NCBI RefSeq assembly: GCF_000699445.3
Contig: NC_067200.1
Span: 17,056,510-17,120,509, forward strand
Source of the DNA: Schistosoma haematobium
Taxonomy: Eukaryota > Platyhelminthes > Trematoda > Strigeidida > Schistosomatidae
DNA length: 64,000 nucleotides
Direction: 5' to 3'
Shown here: positions 22,848 to 35,689 of the stretch, piece after piece
Layout of the letters: each line of letters begins with the position of its first letter
How positions within the stretch are numbered: the first letter of the stretch is position 1
Translations under genes and position numbers: made by a program
The notes under the pieces: model-generated
Database searches by the model: none
What the model was told of the DNA's origin: nothing
Seen by the model: only the letters and a program-made list of their open reading frames with translations

Positions 22848-25800
22848 CTATTCTCTTCTTACATCTCTATTTTTATATTTTGGTTCTCCATCACTAACTT
22901 CCTGTCCATCTTCATCCTTTCCACTCGAATCAAGTTCGTTTACTGGCTCTTCATCTTCTGGTATAGGATCTGAAGACGGCTGTTGTGTCAACAAAGCAGC
23001 TAGTTCTCGCTTTGCATGTTGTTGATTTAATTCAAGCATTTGTTGTAATGCATTCTTAATGACACAAAAATTGAATTCTATTAAGCCTACAAACGTATAA
23101 AAATAAGCAAATTCTAGAAACTAATGTGTTATAACAAGAATCATTGAATAGTTTACTTCAGAATGTAATGCGTGGTAGTTGTTTGACAGAGTATAAACCA
23201 ACTCTACTTTTGAAGTTTTAAAGCTCATCGTCTTCTTCGATCATTCTATTATTTCAAACTTCCAAAAAACAGATACCCCTGCATAATTATTGCGAAAACG
23301 ATAAAATCCACCGACTTACATGTGTACTCATACACAAGTTAGGGAGGGATGATGCTTGCTACTTACTAGACATTGTGTCGATCAACCTTCATAAAAACAG
23401 GAGCAAAAATACCTATTATTTGTTTATAAAGGGAGCTCTTTCATTAGAGTTGGTTCTGAAAATGTTTGAAAACTTGCAAAACATCGGACGTAGTCGAGAA
23501 AGATATCTTGTCATTAATTTGTAAACGGTAGGGAAGAATGGATCTTTATTAGGTGTTATACAGTGATTTGTAAGGTGCTTTAATTTGAGTTGACGAATTG
23601 CCGGTTTTTTAAGAGTTGAGCCTGTTATTTACTCACTCGCTTCAACACAAATCGTGGTACAATGGTTTTCTTATTGAACGATGAAGTATTGAGTCACATA
23701 AGCATAGTTAGAATGCAAATGTTTACAACCTGTGAAAATGAATAAATTATTTTATATTTTGTACCTAATATACATACTATTATTAATGTTTTAAGAATAA
23801 TGAATTGAAAGACAGACGAAACAATCGTTTACCCATTTTCTCTAAAGATTCTTCATACATCAAACAAGCTAGAGCCATATACTGATTGACGCCACGAAGA
23901 TATAATGCTCTGTCATTGTTTAAGATAATTGTTGCCCCAGTTTGCTCAGATACAGGCGGATCAACAAAATTAGATTGGGGACTGCAAAAAAAGATGAGAA
24001 GGTATCTTTTAGAATGAACTTAACTGAGGTGAAGTAACTTCGGGAATTACATATGCCTAACACAAAACGCACTTGTTTTTTGTCTTGAGATATATACCGG
24101 GATTAGTGATAGGGAATGAGTGGGTTGACAAGAAAGGACTGAAGTCTAATAACACCATCTATTTGACTTTCCATGAGAAGTATGAAACTGGAGTGCTTGT
24201 GGAACTCATACGCACTTGTGACACACTGTCCAAAAGTATTGGATATCCAATGAAAGAATATCTCAAATCAAACATATTAGCTATATGAGCAGGACAGAAA
24301 GACGACATTGGCGCAAATGATATATAGGAAGTTGGTCAAAATCCATGCAGTAAAAGTTCGAAGTACTTAAACTTGGGAGAACAATCACTTGACAATTTAG
24401 AGAAGATAAGCGAAGATTCAGTTTACGATTTCCTTTACCATACAAAAACAGTTTAGACAATTTCGTATGAACTTAATATCACATATCAAAGTGCAGCGGT
24501 GTTGCCTCCTAACAATGGAAGGAAGAAGTTAGAAACGGTCGACCGTAAAAAGCAGACACCTCATTTTACCCTACGGGTTTATATACAGTGGTAAGGCCTT
24601 TTGAAAAACCGGGCTGAGATATCAAAAACATCCTTCAAACGTGCGCATCTATCCCTAAGAAATTCCCCACTGAGGTCTGCGATCGTTCTTCCAGTTAACC
24701 GATCACCAATAACGTCCACCCGAACGTGGGTTGGCGAGATATCCAGACAGTCGTTGAGACAGCAGTAGGGCCTGTGGCAATCTATAATCAAAATGTCAAG
24801 GAAAACAAATGGATTTCAGGAGCATCTACTGAACTGATAAATGGAGTAGCGAATCTTTATTGTCTGAAATGGTTAGGACATGTTTTGATGTATGCCCATC
24901 TACCACCTCACTCGATGCTCAATGATGTTTGGTGTACGAGTAGATTTTAAGAATGCTAGGTGCAGACAAACCAAGATACTTTTTACTTCATGTTGCACGC
25001 TTCTGATGATTTTGTGTGTGCTAGACTTTACTGAAGACCATTGTTTTCTCAGTCAGTCACAACGTAGAACATGTACGTATGTAGATCGGTTCAAGTTGGC
25101 ATAACCGAAATGCTTTGCAAGTTGAACATGTTACTTGCAACGAGCACACCGAACCATGGACTCAACGAAGCCATCCTTAAGGATAGCATTTCCTCAGTGA
25201 TTAACGTCATTACAGTCACGTTCACTCATCCACAGCGTGCTACTAAGATCTGTCATCATAATCTATTCTGTGATGGTTCCTATGTGATATTGCTTCTACT
25301 GGACCGACCCTATGTTATGGAGATATCACAGTATATGAAAGATTTTCAGTATGTCCAGTAGAGTGTATGACGATTGGGTCAGAAATTGCCTTTCGAATTC
25401 GAAGAACAGTCCAAAATAGAGCCTTAACAGTCGAGCTGGTTTACGATTAATTTAAAGAAAATTAGGGGTGGGTGAACACTGACTGTTAGATTGAGCCATG
25501 TAGGTATGATCAAACTGGTTGGGTTGTGCATGAATATCATAGCCAACAGTTGGAGACATAGACTAGATATCTGAAAATTTTTCGCAATCGCGCAGAAGCA
25601 TTTATTGTTTGTCACATCTTTCATTTTAATTTTCTTGTTTCCCCATAATTTCGTTTCAAACCACTAATTTATATTTTTTCTCCAACTGTATCTTCGATGT
25701 CTAATCTTTTCGACCACCACTACTAAAATTCCCACATCTACTCAGCTGAGATTCGCCCTGAAAACTTTATCTGGTTTTGCTAAAGGAGTAGTACAACTTG

Positions 25801-28800
25801 AACTGATACTTACATGTACTAGGTTCAACGCTGCGTACGACTGACTGACATTATTGAACCTGAAATGTTACTTGCATACGTGCTGCCAGATTAGTGGAAA
25901 ATACAAATATACGACTAGAAACCAGAGATTGAATAACGTTTAGTTACGAAATAGTGATATCTATCATATATACCTATCTATGATGGTATACAGTACGTAC
26001 TATCATATCACCTGTAGCTAGCTGAACAACGGTACAGCAAAATTAGATGATAACTTATGTTGCATGACCAGGCATTGTGCTGGAAAATTATCAGCATAAT
26101 TTCAGACGGTAATTTCAACGTCATGAAGGGGTTTATGTTAAATCGATGTCCGGTAGACATGTTGATTTCGATACTCTTATGGTTTCTGGAGCAATAAAGT
26201 TTTTAAAGTTTATGATATAAAATCACTGAAGATTTCTGAAAATAAAAGTATATAGGGACAATAGTTTTCACATTAACTACTAGCCTACGTGTAGATTGCT
26301 GCCACATCTACGACAACATCAATCATATCGCAGCATAATTCATACGTCTGCATGTCTACTGCATTTGAATCTGTTGCTAAATATATTTTACTGGTGACAT
26401 CAAAAAGAAATGCTTTGTCCACCATTGAATTCTGTAAAACAAGAAAGAAAACATGATGAAAAAATTAAAGATTTGAAAAATATACGCGAAGCAATCAAAT
26501 GCCAGATAATATTAGGAATCGCCCTACACACGACAACAAGCTCGACAAAAGTAAAAAATGGAATTTTGATGTTGCTTATGCTACAGAAATTTTCAGACCC
26601 GTTTGTAATGCATCCTAAGGAGCATTAAAGGTCCTTTCCTGATAATCGTTTTATATAAAATTGCATGACACTCGAAAACTAAACCACTTATTGATAAAAC
26701 TCACCCAACGGATTCTCAAAAAGCACGTTTCTTATATCATATTGGTGAAAGATTTCAACATCCACAGTCTTTTAAACAAAAATAACTACAGAAATCAAAT
26801 TATCCGGCATGATTTAGAATACTTACACAAGGCTTAAGTGGCACGACTATTCTTCGAATTCGAAAGGCAATTTCTGACCCAATCGTCATACACTCTACTG
26901 GACATACTGAAAATCTTTCATATACTGTGATATCTCCATAACATAGGGTCGGTCCAGTAGAAGCAATATCACATAGGAACCATCACAGAATAGATTATGA
27001 TGACAGATCTTAGTAGCACGCTGTGGATGAGTGAACGTGACTGTAATGACGTTAATCACTGAGGAAATGCTATCCTTAAGGATGGCTTCGTTGAGTCCAT
27101 GGTTCGGTGTGCTCGTTGCAAGTAACATGTTCAACTTGCAAAGCATTTCGGTTATGCCAACTTGAACCGATCTACATACGTACATGTTCTACGTTGTGAC
27201 TGACTGAGAAAACAATGGTCTTCAGTAAAGTCTAGCACACACAAAATCATCAGAAGCGTGCAACATGAAGTAAAAAGTATCTTGGTTTGTCTGCACCTAG
27301 CATTCTTAAAATCTACTCGTACACCAAACATCATTGAGCATCGAGTGAGGTGGTAGATGGGCATACATCAAAACATGTCCTAACCATTCCAGACAATAGA
27401 GATTTACTAACTCAATAATCGATTTGCCATTTTTGCTCTGTGCATAACCTCAGAATCGCTAATTTCATGGTCCCCAATTTTATGAGCAATCCTATGAGGG
27501 TATTTACAAACAAAAACTAGCAACCTCAAAATACTCTCTATTCTTAAAGGCCACGATTAACAGCCGTAATGTAGAACAGAACAGACTGCTGCACAGTATA
27601 CTCATCCTATGTTTGTATGTCACGTCAAAAGTAATGCAAGTTGCCAAAAGCCAATAAAGCTTGTTGAATCCGTGGCCCAATTGTGCTAATCACCAACCCA
27701 TTAAGACTGATGAGACTCAAAAACGTCTATCAGCTCAGTAGACGTTGCAGACTTTCACTAACATTTTGATTTTAGTCTATTACAGATCGTATCGCTTTTA
27801 TCATGACTGCTGTATGCCATGCCAACCCATATCCAGGTGGATGTTGCTGACAATCGACTAAGTGCTCTTCTATTTGTTCCTTAGATACACTCTTGAAATT
27901 TTGTCGTCTTTTTTTGCATAGAAGAAGACATAAATACATGTTTATATTAGGGCCTTCTTATACTATATTCTTATTGCAATCTTTCTCATATATATTACCA
28001 CCTTTGACCTAACCACTCCTATGAATCCGGTGTTCATCTTGCTGTGCTAATGAGGTATGGCAACCTGGGCGGATGCATACATGTGCCTGGTCCTACGTTG
28101 TAGCTGACTGACTGACTGACTTATATTAGGGCATGATCAGAGTCGAGATATGTGCTCAGAAATGAGCGGTGATCTTTTATTTAGCCTCTCTCACGATGGC
28201 TAATGTGGTCAGTTTGCAATCACCGTTGAGTTTATTGTGGGGGTTTTCATGTAGGATGATGCTCCTTTTTGCGCTTAAAGTTGGTCATTGTCAAGAATAA
28301 ACGGATGTCTGAGAACAACTACAGCAGTTGGTAACGACTGTCTGCTCATTGAGCTAGGATAGCATGAGACCCATTTGAGTGTCTTCGACTTTGTTTTGAA
28401 ACACCTGAGGATTAAAATATTCTACTATACTTACTGCTACCGAGAATTCGGCTTTTTTGTGATTTTTAACTACTGAGTTCCGACTTAAACTTTACTTTGA
28501 TTACTACCGATGACTTATTTTAATAAAACTAAAATGTAAACATATCCTACGAGAATACAGTTTGGACCAATGAATGAGTAAACTGACAACTGAGTATTAT
28601 ATATATACCGATTAGGTTTGGTTGAAAAGGCTTTTTTCTTATTCTTAGTCTTTTCACTCCAGTAGTTGCTTGAGTGTGCATACAAGAAGATTGAGTTTCA
28701 GTATCAGTATAGGACATTACTTACTGAAAACATAAAATGTTTCGAGGAACATATTTATTGTAATTTTTGCAATGAAAACTTTCTATTAATCATTGTATTT

Positions 28801-31800
28801 TAAAGACTAAGAAAATAACTTTGTCACAGCAAATTACATGAATTGATTTCACTTTAGTGTCTGAATTAACTCAACTATCAACAAAAGTTATTAGTTTTCG
28901 TATGTGATCACTTTAAAATCTTAAAGATAATCCTGAAATGTTTTTAATGCATAATGCATTCCGATAACCAAATGTTATGAACATGTACTGATCAAGTGAT
29001 CTGTGTAACGGAATAGTGACTGGATCATTCAAATTTCACGATCATTAGGTTTTGTTTTATGAATTGCAATTAACTGATTCTTGTCTCAGAGGTTCGACGA
29101 TATCGACAACCATTCTCTAAAAGTTATAGTCCAAAATCCTGTAGTAAATAAGCATATGACTAAATAAGGAATTCAAATTCATTACTATTTATAGAAAGAT
29201 GTTCTTTGAAATACAGAAAGAGAGATATGAACTAGTATGTATTAGTTAATTGAGGATAAGTTTTGTTTACAAAAGGATCTATTCAATCTTCAAGTTGATT
29301 TTACCTTCTAGAGAAGAAAGTTGCTTTTAAATACTTAAAATGAGTTAAAAATTAAATAATAAAACACAAAGCAAGATATAATGAATAACTTTATTTGTAA
29401 TGATTAAGAAAAACAAAATAAGGAAACTCACTGTAATAAATATATTTAATAAATGTTCAAATGCTTCCAAGTAAGGAATTAATTTTTGTACCACTTTACT
29501 GAATGCTTCAAAAATTGAATGATCATATATTGTAGTTAAATGAAATCTGGTTTAATTTTTTAAAAAAATTAAAAAAAGATTACCTTTAACATAGTGTAGT
29601 TTAGAAGAAGATTCAAATTGATCTTGAATAATTCAAGAATGTACTCAATGATCTCCTAATAATTGATAAGTTCATTTACAATAACCTACGACCTCATGAG
29701 TCTCATTTGTCTCACATATATGTTTTACCAAAAACAAATAAACAAGATGTTGCTCTCAAATTTATTATGTCAATAGTCAATTCAACTTATCAAAAAGTTG
29801 CACGTTGGCTAGCGGATAAGTTAAAACTAGTCCGTCAACGACTAGTCGCGTATAAACCAAAAGATTCAATTGAATTTGCCGATAGTATGAATTATATAAA
29901 TATGGTTTCCATTGATGTAATATTATTGTTAACTAAAATACCACTTCTTCAAAGTATAGACATAATTTGCTAGCGTTCTGGTATCCTACCTCTACCAGCA
30001 TCAAACTCAAACGACTGTTAATCATATGCACAAAAGATATCCAGTTTCAGTTCAAGAATGTCATATACCGACAAACTGATTGTGTAGCAGCGGGAAGTCC
30101 ATTAGGTCCTGTCCTAGCAGATATTTTCATGGCTAATGTAGGAAGAACCAAGTTCGGAGGAGAAATTGATAAATTGGTGTATTACTCGAGGTAAGTTGAT
30201 GACGACGTCATTGCGTGTAATAATCAGAAACATGAAACAAAATCTGCTGAAACTTTTCAAAGAAGCCTATAAAAACATCCACTTTACTATGGAACAAGTA
30301 CCATTTTCTTGACATTACAATAAAAAGAAGAATGGCATGGTCCAACGTCCGGTTCATAAAAACTATATATAGAATATATCATTGGCAAAGAAATCCCATT
30401 CACTTCCTAGCAATGAGGCACACACGTAGACGGTTGTGATCATGTATAAGAAGAATGGGTATCAGTACCTGACTTCACACAAAAAAACAACTAATTTCCA
30501 TGGGACATTTCTTTTGTTACATAATAATTGCTGCATATCATATTCAGACAGATACTATATTCCTTTATTCTATAAGTCAGCTAGCTAAAAGGCGAGATTT
30601 GATCAGCGTATCACCTACCTGACATAAAAACTCTCTGATACACATGAGTAACAATCTTTGCGCAATACTTGTCGAACCAGTGATTTTACACAAAGCTCTA
30701 TCAAGTAACTAAATTTATTACCAAATATTTGATAGATAACAATCATTAGGATTGGTGTCGAGAGCTTTGAATATCTTCTCAATAAAATACTGAAAAAATT
30801 AATACGACGAACATTGTTATAACTGTGACCGCAGATTAGAGAGCAGCGTATCATCGACCGGACCAAAGACGCGTAAAACACGTGAGAACAACCTAGAGTC
30901 TTGCTTTCCTGTCTAGCCCAGCCAGTTTAGTCCAGAACGCAAGTCTCAACCTCTGAGATATGAATTGTTACATTTCATACATACTCTCTTTATATACAAA
31001 TCAAGCAGACCATATCGTACCATAAAATAGAAAATAACATCTGTACAATATTTGGCCAACAGGAAAATGATACCATCTCAAGTCCAAGGATAGCGTTAGA
31101 CTTAACAGAATAACTTCTGAGATATTTTTCTGAATATCCCAACAAACATATATTCCCAACTTGCATTGTTTAGTTACAGTTACAGTTACCGTTGCTCTGT
31201 ATCTAATACACAATCTACTTGTAAGGACAATCAATAAGCAGAACTGAATCACTTTACATTCTAGACTGTCGCACATTCGGTCATGCTCACTCCTGATTTA
31301 TAATTTCTCACATTTCGATCTGGTCATTAGTAGTTGTAACAAATAATTTAATCTTTCCATATAGTGAGTGATGAGTCGAGTGAGTATGAGATAAGAAAAT
31401 CAGCGCTAGAATATAGGAGAATACAGTTTTAGTTTTTGCAGTTACATATATGTAATCAATACCCTTATGTGATGCTTACAGTGGCAACTGATTTTGCCAA
31501 CTACAGCAATACGGTTCGAATATCTAAAAGTTTATCCGGCAAGAAAGATTTAACTTTGAGACCACTATTGAGCAGGAATCAACTACCCGAACCATTCCGA
31601 AGAAGTTATGTTAACATTAGTCTTTGAGCTCGATGTGACTAACGAAATATTTTAGAGATAGTGATTAAACTAATAATCTATAAATAGTATTAACATTAAG
31701 CTTACACTTACCCTATACTAATTCCAGCATTCGACGGTTGTTCGCACAATAAATCCTCTAAGACACTTGTTACATGTTGGGTAATATCTCGTTGTATATC

Positions 31801-34019
31801 CATTTTTTGATCATCTGATAAACAATCAACTTTATGAATAAATACTTCAAATTTAATATTCATATTAAAACGGAACGCTGATTCTAAAGTAGCATGTAGG
31901 CGGGTTAAAGCCGCATGATAATCATCCTACAGAATTAAAGTAACGATCAATAATATAAATATTTGACATATGACTAGCAATTAGAAACCGAGGAAACTGA
32001 ATCATGTGCATTTTATCAAGTATTCAATCATAATCTATTACGACGACCGCAGTCGTCTCATCACAGATATATATACAGTATTGGTAATATCCGTCGTTAA
32101 TACAATAACTTTTAAAGATTACTGAAAATAACACAAAACTGGTTTGTACTGCATGAACTTCAACTGACCCTGACAACACCTATTGCACTGATAAAAACAA
32201 TTCTCATACTCATAACAAATTATTATTAACTTATATGTATGTCTCTTTATTCTTATAAAGCAGAAAAGTAAAATATCAAATCGTCAAGTTGAGATGAGCT
32301 GATGATCAATAAAATATAAGCAGGAGGTTTTGCAAAAAAAATTAAACTAGGAAGCACACTGCATCCAGAACACAATGATAACAGCTTCGAATGAAAATGA
32401 ACGGGCAAGAAATTCATGTAGGATTTTGCATGTGTCATATATACGCAAATCATTTACATATGTGTACAAGGTAGCAAAAAGTCACCTTTGATGGAAGTAA
32501 ACCATAATGATGACCAATATATATGTACATTACAAGATTCTACTATTCTCTTCTTACATCTCTATTTTTATATTTTGGTTCTCCATCACTAACTTCCTGT
32601 CCATCTTCATCCTTTCCACTCGAATCAAGTTCGTTTACTGGCTCTTCATCTTCTGGTATAGGATCTGAAGACGGCTGTTGTGTCAACAAAGCAGCTAGTT
32701 CTCGCTTTGCATGTTGTTGATTTAATTCAAGCATTTGTTGTAATGCATTCTTAATGACACAAAAATTGAATTCTATCAAAAATACAGAATACATAAAACT
32801 CATTATCGATTTTTTTCGTTGATGGCCAATAGTTATCCCGAATGTGGTTGACCTATAGCCCCATAAACGTTATGGTACAAGAGATCACACTATTTTGGTT
32901 CTTGTTTCATATCTACAAACGCTTCCAGAATCTTTTAATTTACCAGAGACTTCTGAAAATTTCAAACCTATCCTAGATACTAATGTTATATTACCCACGA
33001 CCATCACCTTTGTTTTTACATTAGAATGTAAATCCGACAATATTACAGAAAGATGAACATTCTGATCCTTATTTATTGTCTCTATTCAATTCTTACTCAT
33101 AATTGTAATTTCGTGTTAAGCTCTATAATGCCTGTCACAAACGAACATGTGCTCACACTATAAATCAAAGTTTAAGAACGTGTTTTAAAAGTTGTCTATT
33201 GAACCTTTGTAACAGATGTCAGGGATCTCTAAAAATACAGTTCATTGAGTATGCTTAGTGAAGAAAACCGACGTTATCCATTCGATGATGTGGAATTACA
33301 AGCCTATATAAACATTGCTTTAATTGGCTTAGCTTATTTATTTGAATTACCCGCTACAAAAGGAGACACTTTAACAAAACCAAAGTCCACTAGTGTATAA
33401 TAACGGACTCGCGCTGTTAGTAGTAGCTTCAAATTCACAGACTAATATTAAAAGCCAAACAAAATACAATACACATTTAGTTAATAATTTACCTGAGCAT
33501 CGATAATGAAAATTATAGCACAAGAAGCTAAAAATATAGCCTCAGATTGAAAGGTTTCATCACAAAAATCAATGTGACCAGGAAAATCCCATATTTGAAA
33601 TTTGATAAAAGAGCATTCAGATACGTCTGAAAAGTTATAACTTGAAACAAATCATAAAAAATGCTACCATTCTTTTCAATTTTGTGGGTACTTTCCAAAA
33701 ACAATGTTTCGTTTGGTGCCATTTTGTGAAAAACAACCCGTTGAATTGATGATTTACCACTTCTATAAATAATAGGTCAATATATTAACATAAGGGAATA
33801 AAACCTTCTTAAACCCATCAATAGTATTTTCGGTTTTTCATCGACTTGACTCAACATATTTTGAAAAATAGGCAAATGATTCCCAACACCACAACTGCCA
33901 GCAGCAACGGTGCTTTGTGATAATTCACAATCATAATTTTCCTGATATCCAGTCGGGATAAAGTTTCCTAATTCTGAATAAACCTGACGGGTGGGGTCCT
34001 CACTGTTAACATTGTTCAT
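22848..34019 (-). CDS. RRAGC: Rag GTPase C/D, complete eight-exon gene
   Basis: RagC/D pairs with RagA/B on the lysosome and recruits TORC1 when amino acids are present. Exons: 34019-33805, 33762-33668, 33626-33493, 31926-31712, 29546-29432, 26431-26289, 23981-23833, 23086-22848. All introns are GT-AG and phases agree throughout, giving 1305 bases and 434 residues. Seen: P-loop GLRRSGKSS (69-77), [10 protein letters not shown] after it, DFPG (117-120), HKVD in the G4 position (179-182, as in RagC). The roadblock domain follows: [19 protein letters not shown] (exon 5), [17 protein letters not shown] (exon 6), and the family segments in exons 7 and 8. The 60-residue N-terminal extension and acidic C-terminal tail are unconserved. 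Introns 1 and 2 are 42 and 41 bases, the rest 0.7-3 kb. RagC or RagD cannot be told apart; flatworms probably have one. Confidence 0.95.
24852..25412 (+). repeat. inverted repeat arm, left (RTE-derived), RRAGC intron 6
   Basis: This arm is the reverse complement of 26844-27404 with very few differences and no indels (mirror sum 52256). It begins in the C-terminal domain of an RTE-like reverse transcriptase ([20 protein letters not shown], compare RLRWLGHVLRM in relatives), extended upstream by [10 protein letters not shown] near 24820. The rest is not recognised. Confidence 0.85.
26631..27041. repeat. duplicated segment, pairs with 35265-35675
   Basis: Direct copy of 35265-35675 (offset 8634), nearly identical; includes the inner part of the right inverted-repeat arm and the unique sequence beside it. 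Confidence 0.85.
26844..27404 (-). repeat. inverted repeat arm, right, RRAGC intron 5
   Basis: Reverse complement of 24852-25412. RRAGC exon 6 (26289-26431) is in the 1.43 kb between the arms. Together with the 213 bases to its left, this arm is also copied at 35265-35675. Confidence 0.85.
27700..28130 (+). mobile_element. possible RTE-like LINE 3' end
   Basis: The end CTGGTCCTACGTTGTAGCTGACTGACTGACTGAC at about 28088-28121 is a 3' tail with short tandem repeats like those of RTE elements. TTCTACGTTGTGACTGACTGAG at 27186-27207 is a related tail. No reading frame is left in front of it. Confidence 0.4.
29640..30370 (+). mobile_element. Penelope-like element fragment in RRAGC intron 4
   Basis: Plus-strand frames give [20 protein letters not shown] near 29710 (family: YGLPKxHK), [10 protein letters not shown] and [15 protein letters not shown] (first catalytic Asp region) to about 29970. 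After a frame change come [20 protein letters not shown] near 30050 and [12 protein letters not shown] to about 30140. These are motifs of the Penelope-type reverse transcriptase, with the second catalytic aspartates lost after about 30180. The GIY-YIG endonuclease is absent. The piece stops where the duplicated block begins (30380). Confidence 0.8.
30380..32771. repeat. segmental duplication, copy 2, spanning RRAGC exon 4
   Basis: Pairs with 20748-23076. It holds true exon 4 (31712-31926) inside a stretch that copy 1 lacks (about 31571-32033). At 32543-32771 it holds a copy of the last exon with its 3' flank, placed in intron 3. Confidence 0.9.
32543..32771 (-). pseudogene. duplicated last exon of RRAGC in intron 3, no acceptor
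   Basis: The coding part is the same as the true exon 8 ([20 protein letters not shown] through to the same stop). Homology breaks just inside the exon start: the true copy has TTTGTAG before GCTTAATAGAATTC, while here TATTTTTGATAGAATTC follows. The acceptor and the first bases of the exon are gone, so normal splicing into it is not expected. If it were used after exon 3 it would end the protein after the GTPase switch region. Confidence 0.85.
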
Positions 34020-35264
34020 TCTGAAACTAAAAGATGAAGAACTGTTAAACTGAAAACTCAATATTCGAAAAAGTTAGATTGTAAAAATATAAAACTGACT
34101 TTTGTATAACACAATCCAAGTGTTTTAACAGCCTTGTTTAGAAAATGTAACCGCTTAGTTTCGGTTGACTAAATTGAGACAATTCATTCTTACTACTTTT
34201 TTGTTCGTAAAACTTGGGATCACCTAATATGGTTGCAAGTTCTTTTATTGATGTTATGTTGTTTCCGACTTCAAGGTAAACCGCAATGTAAAGCGACATT
34301 TGTAATGTAAATACCCTTAATAAACCATGAAACAGAATTTCTATCTTCTTACAATGATTACCATTTCACACGTACTGATTACACGTTTCCATAACCGCTT
34401 TCGTTTTGCTTTGTTTTGTATGTATTTAGGGTCAGTAAATGAATACTTAAAAGCCGATGACTAGCAGAAAATCTATCAACTTTGAATGGTAACATGATCT
34501 TAAATCCATTTAGCACTTTACGGATAAATGAAATGAATTTAACAAGAGTTTGAGTTAGTCAGATGTAAAAAATATCATGTCTTGAACTCAAATAAATTAT
34601 AATTATAAAACTTATTTTACTGGGAATTAGATCTTATATTTGAACTCATGGATATGATTACATAATTCGTTTCATGATGGCTTGAAGACACTTAATGAGT
34701 TGTTGACTGAATGGTAGTTAACGATAGAACTATTGAGACTTCAGTCGCTGAGATTATTATGAATATAACTCCATATTTAATGTCTTTATTACTCTTGACG
34801 CTTCACTTCTGTGAAAGTTAGTTTATATCTTGATTTGGAGTGTTGCTTATGCTATAGAAATTTACAAAACCATCTGAAACCATACACTGGCAGCTACGAA
34901 TGAACCAGCGAGTAAGTAATACAAGAAACGTGCAGTTTTCTAAGAACAGTGACTGTGACTTTCCAAGTTTGTTTGAGTTTGACAGTTTACCAGAACAGGC
35001 GGCTTAGTGACGTTTAACAACAAAAATCCAGATTCGAGTCTGGCTTTAACTACTTCGCTTTGGGAACCCGAGTAGTAAAATTATTTATCAAATTTAGAAT
35101 ATCGTCCACAATCAAGCACCTGTTGAAGTAATTAATTAAAATATTTACAAGAAGGTGTTAGAATTCGTAAACATAAGCACAGGTTAACTAATAAAAACAT
35201 CAAGTATGGATACGTAGGTTAAGCATTAGAGATGTACTGTAATGAATTCATAAGAGCGATAAAG
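34020..35264. other. upstream region of RRAGC; weak tRNA-like SINE
   Basis: This should contain the RRAGC promoter; no core element is assigned. An AG acceptor-like TTTAGTTTCAG lies directly before the start codon and could be a trans-splice or 5' UTR splice site. At about 34995-35045, GGCGGCTTAGTGACG with GATTCGAGTCTGG looks like a diverged tRNA-derived SINE head. Confidence 0.35.
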
Positions 35265-35675
35265 GTTCTTTTCTGATAGTCGTTTTATATAAAATTGCAG
35301 GACACTCGAAAACTAAACCACTTATTGATAAAACTCACCCAACGGATTCTCAAAAAGCACGTTTCTTATATCATATTGGTGAAAGATTTCAACATCCACA
35401 GTCTTTTAAACAAAAATAACTACAGAAATCAAATTATCCGGCATGATTTAGAATACTTACACAAGGCTTAAGTGGCACGACTGTTCTTCGAATTCGAAAG
35501 GCAATTTCTGACCCAATCGTCATACACTCTACTGGACATACTGAAAATCTTTCATATACTGTGATATCTCCATAACATAGGGTCGGTCCAGTAGAAGCAA
35601 TATCACATAGGAACCATCATAGAATAGATTATGATGACAGATCTTAGTAGCACGCTGTGGATGAGTGAACGTGAC
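35265..35675. repeat. third copy of RRAGC intron-5 repeat, upstream of gene
   Basis: Direct copy of 26631-27041. It ends abruptly at GTGAACGTGAC (35675), where an RTE-like element begins. The shared part includes ordinary-looking intron sequence, so this is a segmental copy and not only a transposon match. Confidence 0.85.
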
Positions 35676-35689
35676 AATAAAGAAAGGCA

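Larger units (their letters stand above)
20748..23076. repeat. segmental duplication, copy 1 (pairs with 30380-32771)
   Basis: 20748-21795 matches 30380-31427 almost base for base (offset 9632). A short stretch around 22253-22312 matches 31468-31527 (offset 9215), and 22335-23076 matches 32030-32771 (offset 9695). Between them copy 1 has about 400 extra bases and lacks the 460 or so bases that hold RRAGC exon 4 in copy 2. Differences are a few per kilobase. Copy 1 includes the true last exon of RRAGC and its 3' flank. Confidence 0.9.

Noticed and set aside
24073..24288. 71-codon plus frame in RRAGC intron 6
   Set aside because: No family resemblance and no splice context; most likely chance.
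27716..27770. CTGATGAGACTCAAAAACGTC, resembling a hammerhead start
   Set aside because: No GAAA box or closing stem III follows. Only an 8-base hairpin (AACGTCTA/TAGACGTT) is present.
29584..29622. A 39-base minus-strand stretch reading like [13 protein letters not shown], with AAG before it and GTAATC after it, in RRAGC intron 4
   Set aside because: It looks like an extra exon before exon 5, but its coding frame fits neither neighbour. In the frame set by exon 4 it has a stop, whereas exon 4 joins exon 5 directly in frame.
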